NCBI GenBank assembly: GCA_019188255.1
Contig: JAETXT010000005.1
Coordinates: 744,001-808,000 of the forward strand
DNA: 64,000 nt
Source: Verticillium longisporum
Lineage: Eukaryota; Ascomycota; Sordariomycetes; Glomerellales; Plectosphaerellaceae
Direction of reading: 5' to 3'
The notes below the pieces were generated by a model that saw only the letters and a program-made list of their open reading frames with translations, was not told the origin of the DNA and searched no databases. Of the stretch, positions 11,023 through 18,976 are shown piece after piece; within the stretch, counting starts at the first letter, position 1, and each line of letters opens with the position of its first letter. The position numbers and the translations under genes were made by a program.

Positions 11023-11879
11023 ATGTCGCTCCTCTTCAAGCGCTCGATGGCTACGGCCTCTTCTCTGCGGACAGCCGGCAAGGTTGTCTGCGTCGGCCGC
11101 AACTACGCGTAGGGCAGCCCCCTTCTCCCTTGCCCCGAAACTCCTTTCCGCGAACCCGGGGCTAACCCTCAGCCTCATGTGCTCAGCGACCACATCAAGG
11201 AGCTCAATTCGGCCAAGCCCAAGCAGCCCTTCTTCTTTTTGAAGCCCACATCATCCATCCTCCTGCCCGGTGGCGGCGCCTCCAGCGGCCCAAGGGCGTC
11301 GACATGCACTACGAGATTGAGCTCGCCGCCGTCGTTGGCAGGCAGATTCGCGACTTTGACCCCAACGACGAGCAGGGCGCTCTCGACGCCATTGAGGGTC
11401 CGTACACCAACGGAGGCCCTCCCATGCACCTGCATGCTAACAGCTCTACAGCCTACGCCATGTCCATCGACCTGACGGCGCGCAACGTCCAGAACGAGGC
11501 CAAGAAGAAGGGCCTGCCCTGGAGCATCGCCAAGGGCTTCGACACGTTCCTGCCCATGAGCAACATCATCCCCAAGGCCTCCATCCCCGACCCCCACAAC
11601 GTCGAGGTCTTCCTCAAGCTCAACGGCGAGACGAAGCAGGACGCGTCCACGAACCTCATGCTCTTCCGCCTGCCCCGTCTGCTGGCCGACATCTCCAAGG
11701 TCATGACGCTCGAGAAGGGCGACATCATCCTGACGGGCACGCCGGCTGGCGTCGGCCCCGCGGGTCCCGGCGATGTCATCACTGGCGGAGTGCGCGTCAA
11801 CGGCAAGGAGCTTGTCGAGGGCAGGATTGAGTATGCCGTGGAGGAGTCGACGAGCTCTTACGAGTTCAAGGAGACGTGA
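11023..11879 (+). CDS. Fumarylacetoacetate-hydrolase family (FAHD1-like acylpyruvase / oxaloacetate decarboxylase), apparent frameshift
   Basis: Exon 1 (11023-11108) encodes a short Ser/Arg-containing leader and ends in the family start VVCVGRNYA. Exon 2 from 11187 restores the signature RNYADH, then KPTSSILLPGGG. At about 11277-11284 the frame breaks: the downstream frame continues with RPKGVDMHYEIELA, which carries the metal-binding Glu pair. One extra base in the GCCTCC run would repair it. A 54-nt intron (11398-11451, with a GCTAAC branch site) interrupts before AMSIDLTARN, and the rest (KGLPWSIAKGFDTFLP, TGTPAGVGP) is highly typical of FAHD1. Known members cleave acylpyruvates and decarboxylate oxaloacetate in mitochondria; the leader fits mitochondrial import. 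The break is probably a sequence error, but a recent pseudogene is not excluded. Confidence 0.85.
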
Positions 11880-12219
11880 GAGCTATGAGTTCAGCATGTT
11901 TGACACCCCCAGAGGCACCCCATAATCTGGGGTTTTTTTTTCTTCGCGAGAGACAAAAGTATATCAATGTATACCACGACCCATCTGTCGTTTGCTGTTT
12001 CCTGCGCCTCCCCCCAAAATGCCATGCACGTCGCCCGCGACGCTGACTCGCCCCATCTTGACCCGCACAACGGCTCGAGGAGCCACAAATCCCGGCCGAC
12101 GGAATATCACGCATTCATACCCACCACCACTGGGGCCTCTCGACCAAAGAACCCTCTGTCTGCCCCGTTCCACACTGTGGCCATGAACAGGTCGGCCGAC
12201 AGCGGAATCCATCAACAGG
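11880..12219. other. Short intergenic region before the tRNA gene
   Basis: Contains the 3' region of the FAHD1-like gene, including a run of eight or nine T at about 11933-11941 following GGGG. No gene is seen. The last bases before the tRNA form a run of G. Confidence 0.6.
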
Positions 12220-12309
12220 GGGGGGATGGCGCAGTTGGGAGCGCGTTAGACTGAAGTCAACTTCAGGAAGTCAATCTAAAGGTCGCTGGTTCGATCCCGG
12301 CTCACCCCA
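12220..12309 (+). tRNA. tRNA-Phe (GAA) with a 17-nt intron
   Basis: The cloverleaf can be drawn directly. The acceptor half GGGGGGA pairs with TCACCCC and is followed by A73. The D stem is GCGC/GCGC around AGTTGGGA. The anticodon stem TTAGA/TCTAA encloses the loop CTGAAG-intron-A with anticodon GAA. The T arm is GCTGG-TTCGATC-CCGGC. The intron lies one base 3' of the anticodon, the standard position, and contains CTTCAG, able to pair with CTGAAG as is typical of tRNA-Phe introns. One acceptor pair (5-68) is a G-A mismatch. CCA is not encoded, as expected in eukaryotes. Confidence 0.93.
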
Positions 12310-12315
12310 GGTAGT

Positions 12316-12338
12316 AGATCTTCGGATCTCCAAGTTTT
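12316..12338 (+). terminator. Probable RNA polymerase III termination site with hairpin
   Basis: Seven bases after the tRNA is a perfect AGATC/GATCT stem closed by a TTCG tetraloop (12316-12329), then TTTT at 12335-12338. The T run is the usual Pol III stop. The hairpin is an observation; a role in trailer processing would be inference. Confidence 0.6.
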
Positions 12339-12540
12339 GTCACATTCTCTTTCATTTTTGTCACTGCCCAAACGGCAGAACAGAAGCAGTGGCGCTCAGC
12401 GTGGCACTCCAACCGTCACAATGGCCATGGGGATGAATCGCGCATCACAAATGGACAGCGCCTGGATCAGGAAAACTCATAATTTGTACATGCAATCCGA
12501 ACGCCGTCACACAGACAACCCCCGCCCCAAATCGTACGTG

Positions 12541-13236
12541 TCACGCCGACTCCAGGTTCGGGTCCCGAATGCTCCCCGGCCGCGGCGCCGCCTCAGCCAT
12601 GGTCCCGCACGCGCCGCACCTCCTCTTCTCCTCGCTGGCCTTGAACTCGTTCACGGCGGCCTTGATCTGCGTGCCGAGGTCCGTGCAGTGAAAGGCCGCC
12701 TCGTGCACGACGGCCCGGCAGCCGTCGCAGTACCAGCGCATGCGGTCGAGGCTCCCCCGCGGGCGGCGGTGCTCGAGCACGACGCCGACCGTGTCGGCGA
12801 AGCGGACGGGGTTGTGCGGCGTGTTGGCGGGCAGCAGGAACATGTCGCCCTCGCGGATGACAATGTCCTTGAAGGCGCCGTCGGCCGGGTCGACGACCTT
12901 GAGGGTCATGGCGCCCTTGTACTGGTAGAACCACTCGGGCGTCGTGTTGATGTGGTAGTCGGTGCGGGCGTTGGGGCCGCCGACGATCTGGCGGCTGTGT
13001 TAGAAGAGCGAGCGCTCACGCGTATGTATGGCTGAGGAAGGGGAGGGTGGCGAGGACACCTGGCGAACGTACCATGACGGTGAAGTCATCGTTGTAGACG
13101 CAGTAGTTGTTGATGGGGGGCTTCAGCAGGTGAGAGTTCTCTTCGAGCCTGGATGGCAGTTAGGAGGTTGTCTGAAGCGCAACATGGCGCTGGCATTGAC
13201 TCACCACTTGGGCAGGTTGATGGGATTTGAAAGCAT
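12541..13236 (-). CDS. BNA1: 3-hydroxyanthranilate 3,4-dioxygenase
   Basis: Three exons from the ATG at 13236. The protein starts [11 protein letters not shown], continues [19 protein letters not shown], and then has [22 protein letters not shown]. In this family the Arg, His and Glu of that segment, and the later His in NTPHNPVRF, bind iron and substrate. It ends in two CxxC pairs (WYCDGC and CGACG), the rubredoxin-like second metal site found in fungal and bacterial enzymes. The enzyme opens the ring of 3-hydroxyanthranilate to the semialdehyde that cyclises to quinolinate, a step of NAD synthesis from tryptophan; it is cytosolic. Length, about 180 residues, is normal. Start and splice sites (GTGAGT and GTACGT donors) are well supported by continuity with the family. 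Confidence 0.95.
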
Positions 13237-13886
13237 TCTGAGAAGCGTTGTCAAGTGTGGTGCTTGGTGAGAGTTATGGCAAACAAACCAGCAAGAAAAA
13301 CCGAGTCTATCCGAGCCTCTTTACAGGACTCGATGAATTTTCAATTCTTGTTGAAAAAATCACACCAAAACGAGCATCGCGTTTGAAATGCCTCTTCGGT
13401 AAATTGACTGGCAAGGCGCGGCAGTGTCGGCGCGACGGCTGTGACTTCAGCGGCATTTGCCCCTCCACCCGCATCTCCCCTATGGTGACCCCGCGACCCA
13501 CGACATGATGCGACTGTCGTCTGATTGGTGTACCTCTGCGTTATCAATCAGCCGGTACCCGCCTCGTCATCGCTTTGACTATTCGCCTTGTCAGAAACCT
13601 TTTGCTCGTGGCAGAGGCATGGGATTGAAAGGCTGCTCACCATTGTCTTACCTGAAGCGAGGCCTCTTCAGTTCTTACAGTCGGCGGCACCTTGTGTCAG
13701 TGTTGTAAACACCAAGTCCAAGGTGAATGATGACTAAGCTCGGTGGCCTTCGACAGGCGACATCGGCAGACTGGTGTTTTTGCGGGTTTTGAGGATCAAG
13801 CAAAGGAGGAGTGCCATCAAAGAGCAACGCCAAATAACTGCTTGTCGCGGACCACCTTGGCTCAGATCATCAGATGAGGTCAAAAC
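13237..13886. other. Bidirectional promoter region
   Basis: About 650 bases between the divergent starts of BNA1 (13236, minus) and the RWD gene (13887, plus). No coding frame of note is present. Confidence 0.6.
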
Positions 13887-14816
13887 ATGGCCAACATGTC
13901 GTCCGATAGGAATTGGAATTTGCTGCCGTGCGACCTCGTCGAGCACCAGATTGGCCAGGTCGACCTGTTGATGGCCATGTTTCCCGCAGAAGAAGAGTTG
14001 ACGATCCGAGAGGAGTCGCAAAATATCCTAAGCGCTCTAAAGACCAGCATCGAGGATGGCGCAGTACCGACGTTCAGCGCGTGGCCCGCCGTGGCTCTCC
14101 TGCTCACATTGGCAATCCCGGAGCCTCAAGATCCAGACATCCACAAGTCGCTGCAGCTCGACATCAACGCACCATTCGCCTATGAGGGAAGTGATGCGCC
14201 GGAAGAAGCACCAAGGATACGAGTCCGCATCCAGCAGCCGGACTGGCTCAGCAGAGCAGAAACAGCCCACCTCAACGCCCAGCACTCTGAGGTCGAAGAA
14301 GACCTCTTTAGCACGGTCGAAGCCATTCAAGAGGCGGCAGCTCAAAAGCTCAAGGAATCTCGAGAAGCCCGCGTCGACGTCACATCAGATGCTGCTGCTG
14401 CTGCGGCAAACGGAGGCGGACCTCTAGTTCGAGTCTGGTTCTACTTTCCCTCCATTTCGACACGCTCCAAGCGCGACGACTTCATCATCAATGCGCCGCA
14501 CTACCACCTCACGGGATTCTTGTACGCCGGAAAACCTGGCCTTCTGTGTGTTGAAGGCCCGTCGCAGTACATTGATGACTACATGAAGTTCATCAAGACG
14601 GAGAGCTGGGGCGACATTCCGGCACATCACAAAAAAGTCAGCGAACGTCATCGTGAGAAGGCTATCACGACAAGAGTGTTTGCCGACATGCAGGAGATTA
14701 CAGATACCGTAGGGCAAAGGAGGGGGCAACGCGCGAATCGAGGTGACATGAAAGCCATAGAGGAGTGGCTGGTGGAAAGAGGGCTGGGCGACGCGTTTAC
14801 CAAGGTACTGATGTAG
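13887..14816 (+). CDS. RWD domain protein with C-terminal DUF1115
   Basis: A single open exon of 309 codons. The first 150 residues fit an RWD fold (CDLVEHQIGQVDLLMAMFPAEEE at the start, PDIHKSLQLDINAPF in the middle). The second half (VRVWFYFPSISTRSKRDDFI, YHLTGFLYAGKPGLLCVEG, IKTESWGDIPAHHKKVSER) matches the DUF1115 region of the RWDD2/small nuclear ribonucleoprotein-associated group. These proteins are conserved but poorly understood; RWD domains mediate protein contacts, often with ubiquitin-pathway or kinase partners. A second Met at codon 4 (MSSDRN) is an alternative start. It has no signal peptide and no membrane segment and is probably cytosolic or nuclear. It shares its upstream region with BNA1. 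Confidence 0.85.
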   Translation: MANMSSDRNWNLLPCDLVEHQIGQVDLLMAMFPAEEELTIREESQNILSALKTSIEDGAVPTFSAWPAVALLLTLAIPEPQDPDIHKSLQLDINAPFAYEGSDAPEEAPRIRVRIQQPDWLSRAETAHLNAQHSEVEEDLFSTVEAIQEAAAQKLKESREARVDVTSDAAAAAANGGGPLVRVWFYFPSISTRSKRDDFIINAPHYHLTGFLYAGKPGLLCVEGPSQYIDDYMKFIKTESWGDIPAHHKKVSERHREKAITTRVFADMQEITDTVGQRRGQRANRGDMKAIEEWLVERGLGDAFTKVLM

Positions 14817-15882
14817 GCAAGCATACTGTAGGAACAATGGTCGCCAACCAGAGCAAGACAACTGCTTGCGCTTTTCCAAGGCTAATTCAAGCTGCGACAG
14901 CGGTCAAAAGTTATGGAATCCACAGCAGGCCTGGAGCATGCTGTGCACAGCATCACCCTAGGAGCCACAGCCATGCTGACTATGAGGTACCAGGTATATG
15001 AGGGGTTGCGGACGGGTTCTGGAACCACCGATGGTATAGATTTGAGGGGTTCAGCCGATGCTATCTTCACAAGACGGCTGCCATGCCATTGCCGAGGGGA
15101 ACCCATCCTGCTTTTGCCTGTCCTTGCACCAGGGGACGGGAGGCACAAACTCATCCCACAACCTGACTTGACGAACAAGCGAGCTCACACAACATCTATG
15201 CTTCAGAAGGTGGCAAAAGTGCTCGCTTATAGAACACTGCATCGCTACTGTCATTGATGGCAAGGATACTGGCTGCATGGTGCCCCATTATAGTCTGTCT
15301 GAGACGAGGTTTCAAGCTCCAATAGGGCTGCCGGTCTGCTTGATGTGCCTTGGTGCAGCCAAAACCCCTATGAACAGAGGCATTCCGATTTTTGGACAAG
15401 CTTTACGTGGGCCCTGAGAACCCAGCTGAAAACGCTTCGACGTGCCGAGAAATATTCCACATTACGCACTCACATGCGGAGATCCGTGATGATCATGAAT
15501 TCCTGCGCAGTGGACGCAGTGATCCATTCGCGGCATAGTCATCCCCATGTCTCAATCGTGCCTACACCCTGCCTGTCTCATCTTGCCCTGACTGGACCCA
15601 ATGCTCGCCTGCATGGAATGTCTTGCGGCACGTAGGTATTTGGGAGTAAACCTTGGAAAGATCATTTCCAATTGTAGCCTATTTTGTTTACACATGACCA
15701 CATTGCAGCACCTTCACCAACCCCAGGTTTCATACCCGAAATAACGCGTGAGCTCAAGGGCATTTCGAGCTGTCTCCAGGATAGTCTCTGCACAGGTATA
15801 TAAAGACGCTCCGCAAGCACTCATATCGTCTGATTGGAGCAATTGCGCAATCATATCCCAGACCCTCTTGACACCATCAATC
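14817..15882. other. Intergenic region upstream of the defensin-like gene
   Basis: About 1.1 kb of non-coding sequence. Small frames have no domain features. A TATA element lies at its right end, annotated separately. Confidence 0.6.
15797..15804 (+). promoter_or_regulatory. TATA box of the defensin-like gene
   Basis: TATATAAA, 79 nt upstream of the ATG at 15883. The position and perfect consensus fit a strong inducible promoter, as expected for a secreted peptide gene. A pyrimidine-rich stretch with CTCTTGACACCATCAATC lies between it and the start codon. Confidence 0.65.
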
Positions 15883-16221
15883 ATGAAGCTCATTTCTGCA
15901 ACTAGCCTGGCTCTCTTCGTCGGCTTCGGCCTCTCTCTACCTTCAATGATGAAGACCACTTGCCAGTTGGGCAGCATTGGGCCTGCCAATGCGGGAAATG
16001 CAGCATGTAGCGCTTCTGTAAGTCTGAAGGAAGCACCCGCTCTCCACACTCTCCGGCGAGGTCAACCTTGAATTTCCCTTTGCTTACAAAGGGACTAGTG
16101 TTTGATTCAGCACGGCAACATCCATGGTGGACACTGCAATGAGAATGCGTAAGTTTAGGCACCTTAAGTTACCGTACATGATGGAGGTTAACATCAAAGT
16201 AGTGTGTGCATTTGCAACTAG
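15883..16221 (+). CDS. Six-cysteine CS-alpha-beta (defensin-like) secreted peptide
   Basis: Three small exons: 15883-16017, 16099-16148 and 16200-16221, with donors GTAAGT at 16018 and 16149 and acceptors CTAG and AAAG. The joined product is 68 residues. Residues 1-20 form a signal peptide (MKLISATSLALFVGFGLSLP). The mature part has cysteines at 27, 42, 46, 58, 65 and 67, spacing C-x14-C-x3-C-x11-C-x6-C-x-C, with GGHC before the fourth cysteine and the peptide ending CIC-N. This is the hallmark CSalphabeta pattern of fungal/arthropod-type defensins such as plectasin. Such peptides typically bind lipid II or microbial membranes and antagonise bacteria; that role here is inference. The first acceptor was chosen because it alone supplies the third cysteine, and the last acceptor because it alone gives the C-x-C end with a stop. 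It lies beside two other secreted-protein genes and has a TATA box. Confidence 0.82.
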
Positions 16222-17573
16222 GTCTGTGGGACGGGTTCGGCTTGTTGGAAATACTCAACCATCGTCTACGCTCCTCCCAGGCAGTGGCGGTAAAGTCAAT
16301 GTTTTTCATCGTTGTCTTTGCCACTGGACAGAATACGAAGAATCCAATCAAAAACTGTCTCCTCTTTCCAGGAGGAAATCTGACCTCATGTCTCCTCAGT
16401 GACCCTGATTGTTATTTTGTGCAATGCTTGAGATGACGACGCATGGATCCTCCGGCTTCCTCGGCTTTCTTGGAAACATGATCATTGACCAAGAAAGCCG
16501 TAAGAGTGCTTCTTGGTATCAGCCCTCGCGTCAGTTCTGGTACCCGTAGGGTGCTTCCCCGGTACCTGTCTAGAATAACTGAGCCGACAGTGTCCAGATC
16601 GGGTTGCCAAGACTTTTGGGGCACCAAACGGAGGAAAGTATACTGAATCCTTCTTCTTTGAATTTTCTGGATGGCGTCATGAGAGAATAATTTGTTGATA
16701 CGCTTGCCGCTGGGCTTCGTGTTCTCTTACACGACTCAGTAGGGAGTAACCGAGCGCCAAATCAGATGCGAGGTGAATCTCGGCACTCCTTCCAGTGCCT
16801 TTTCCCGGTTGATCTACAAGATCCTTCAGGCTTACAAACACGCGACAATTTCAAGACATTGATGGATTACTATCTCTCCCAATTGTTCAAGGCAGTGATG
16901 GGTGACCATTGCTACTGACAAGGGGCTATTCATCCCTGGTGATCCCACGGGTGTGGGGGAAAGGATCGAAGTCCAAGCCACACCCGCCAAGAACACCATT
17001 TACGGGTCTTGGCTCGCATGTCCCAGGAGCCCTAGCCGCGTGCGAGTTGCATTCTAAATCCTTCCTTGGCTGGAACCCTGCTGCGGGCGCCCTATTTTTA
17101 GCCAGCCGTTCGACTGCCGGCATCCTGACATTGAGGATGTTGGATCTCTAATCACCACAATCGGACAACTTCCCAAGTGATCGAAGGAGGCTTGGTGAGC
17201 AGCACCTGCGATGGTCCGCTGTCCATGCATACAGATGCGGCATGGGTTGATTACCAGCGTACTCAGTCTGCAAATAGCATGTCAGCGTCGTTCTAGATGG
17301 TCTTCGGCATCATGATCCTGCCCGAACATTCGTGACAACCCGAAGTTGGCGGTATAGTGAGCTTGCTTGACTGCACTCAATCTGGCATAAAAGACACATG
17401 CCCAACGAGGTTTCAAGCCACTCTCTTTAGATATCATCAACATCATCAATCACTCCTCCTCAACAACAACATCATCAGCTCCTAGCTTCACCCATCTATC
17501 CTCCCAGCATTTACTTTGCGACCTTCAGCAACTCTTGTTCAGAACCCGCATTCGTGGCACTTCAACAATCACA
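16222..17573. other. Intergenic region, no supported gene
   Basis: About 1.35 kb between two plus-strand secreted-protein genes. No frame above about 80 codons is convincing. The right end carries a TATA-like element and a pyrimidine/CAACA-rich leader with repeated ATCATCAACA and CATCATCA words before the ATG at 17574. Confidence 0.6.
17386..17393 (+). promoter_or_regulatory. TATA-like element upstream of the Kex2-site protein gene
   Basis: CATAAAAG lies about 180 nt before the ATG at 17574, followed by a long A/C-rich untranslated leader (CAACATCATCAATCACTCCTCC and similar). This is a plausible core promoter; no transcript evidence is available. Confidence 0.4.
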
Positions 17574-18566
17574 ATGCCTTCTTTCCTTTCGGCCGCTCTT
17601 CTCAGCCTCGGCGCTGCCCACTTGGCTGCGTCTCAGACTGTCAACTGCAATTCAATGGGTATCCCGGATGGCTACCAGGGCTTTGACAAGTGGCGCGCCA
17701 CAACCAAGGACTGCTCAGAGGCCACCAACAAACTTGAAGAACACTTCGGTCAGGCAGTCCCAGAGGCTTCCTTTGGTTGCGTTTCTCTGGCCATCTCGGG
17801 CGGGTGCGAAGTTTCCATGTGCGACTCGTCGGATGTCCGCCGAAACATCGACTACACCGCGGCCTGGACGGCGGCAAGGGTCATTCATGCGAGACACAAA
17901 GCGGACGGAAAGGTGGCTGGATACATCTCGCTTGACGACTACAGCGATGCCGGTGGCTTCAAGGTGTTTGTCAAGGTTGCCGCGACTGACAGCCCCAACC
18001 CCACCGGCAAGCGAAAGCGCAGCTTGTTCGGCCGCCCCAGTGCCTTGAAACTGGGTGAGCGGGAAGAGCCCAAGGAGGTGGAGGCTCGAGCCCCGTCTGA
18101 CGAGACCAGCGCGCTCCCTGCAGTGGAAAAGCGCTGGGACTGGAACTGGTTCAGCAAGGACAGCTGGCCCATTGATCACACGGGGCTTTACACCAACATC
18201 CGAACTGCGTGGGGCACCGAAGAGAATATCGGCGATGACCAAGTCCTCAATGCTATGGAAAACCTTCTCACGGACTGGAACAACGTCCAAGGCAACCCTT
18301 CCAGCCTCACACCGCCTGCGTACCATGCCCCCAACGACATGAGGATCCAGTTTGAGTGGGCTGCGCACAACAACCACAACGTGAATGACATTGGCTACGA
18401 GGAGAGGATTCAGATGCTGCACTGGGCAGTTCAGGAACGCCGGATCCACGCCCCGCGCCAGAACTTTTCCATGCAGGTCAGACGTGGCAACGTGTCCGTC
18501 GGGCATCTCATCATCCGCGTTTTCTGGGTCGGCCAGGACGAGTCGCTGTCTAACGTCTGTAACTAG
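17574..18566 (+). CDS. Intronless secreted proprotein with Kex2-type cleavage sites
   Basis: One exon of 330 codons. MPSFLSAALLSLGAAHLAAS is a signal peptide, followed by TVNCNSMGIPDGY. The N-terminal domain (to about residue 145) has five cysteines, including a compact GCVSLAISGGCEVSMC cluster. A linker then holds GKRKR and, about 40 residues later, EKR before WDWNWFSKDSW; both are classic Kex2-like sites. The C-terminal domain (about 140 residues) is nearly cysteine-free, with one Cys in the last three residues (VCN), and is rich in Trp, Asn and His, ending with HLIIRVFWVGQDESL. Cleavage would release two chains, perhaps joined by a disulfide between the odd cysteine and the last one; that is inference. 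I do not recognise a family. A two-chain secreted effector or antagonism factor is one possibility. I chose the ATG at 17574 over an upstream in-frame Met because it gives the signal peptide. Confidence 0.75.
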   Translation: MPSFLSAALLSLGAAHLAASQTVNCNSMGIPDGYQGFDKWRATTKDCSEATNKLEEHFGQAVPEASFGCVSLAISGGCEVSMCDSSDVRRNIDYTAAWTAARVIHARHKADGKVAGYISLDDYSDAGGFKVFVKVAATDSPNPTGKRKRSLFGRPSALKLGEREEPKEVEARAPSDETSALPAVEKRWDWNWFSKDSWPIDHTGLYTNIRTAWGTEENIGDDQVLNAMENLLTDWNNVQGNPSSLTPPAYHAPNDMRIQFEWAAHNNHNVNDIGYEERIQMLHWAVQERRIHAPRQNFSMQVRRGNVSVGHLIIRVFWVGQDESLSNVCN

Positions 18567-18976
18567 ATCAACGGACCCAAAAGTCATGCGAGATGAAACA
18601 CAATGTCGGAAATGGTGCTTCGAGATCGAAAGAGAGGGGAGAGAGGTAAATACCTTGGGCGAGGTTCAAAGAGGGTATACTAAGAGAGCAATATGAGAAA
18701 TGTTTCAAATTGATCAACCCGCACTTGATACAGCCCAGAACCCTTTACCGAAGTGTCCTCTTTTTTTCACTAGATTCTTATCTGACTACATCGTTTCTTT
18801 CACTAGGACCAAGGTCCGCACTCGCGTTCGCCATCGGCTTACTCCATTGACAGACCCAAGATGCGTCCAACAAGACGACAATCATCGGCTCAGAACGAAC
18901 AAATAAACTTATATTTTGGCACCCATAGCTGGTGACGGAGCTATGGATAGCAAAATGGCTGACGCACCATCTCATC
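18567..18976. other. Convergent 3' intergenic region
   Basis: About 410 bases between two convergent stop codons. A/T-rich words such as TTTTTTTCACTAG could serve as 3'-end signals for either gene. No gene is seen. Confidence 0.6.

Noticed and set aside
16200..16300. Alternative last exon of the defensin-like gene starting with the GTCTGTGGG acceptor
   Set aside because: The reading phase does not fit the second exon; the AAAG acceptor at 16199 gives the C-x-C ending and an immediate stop.
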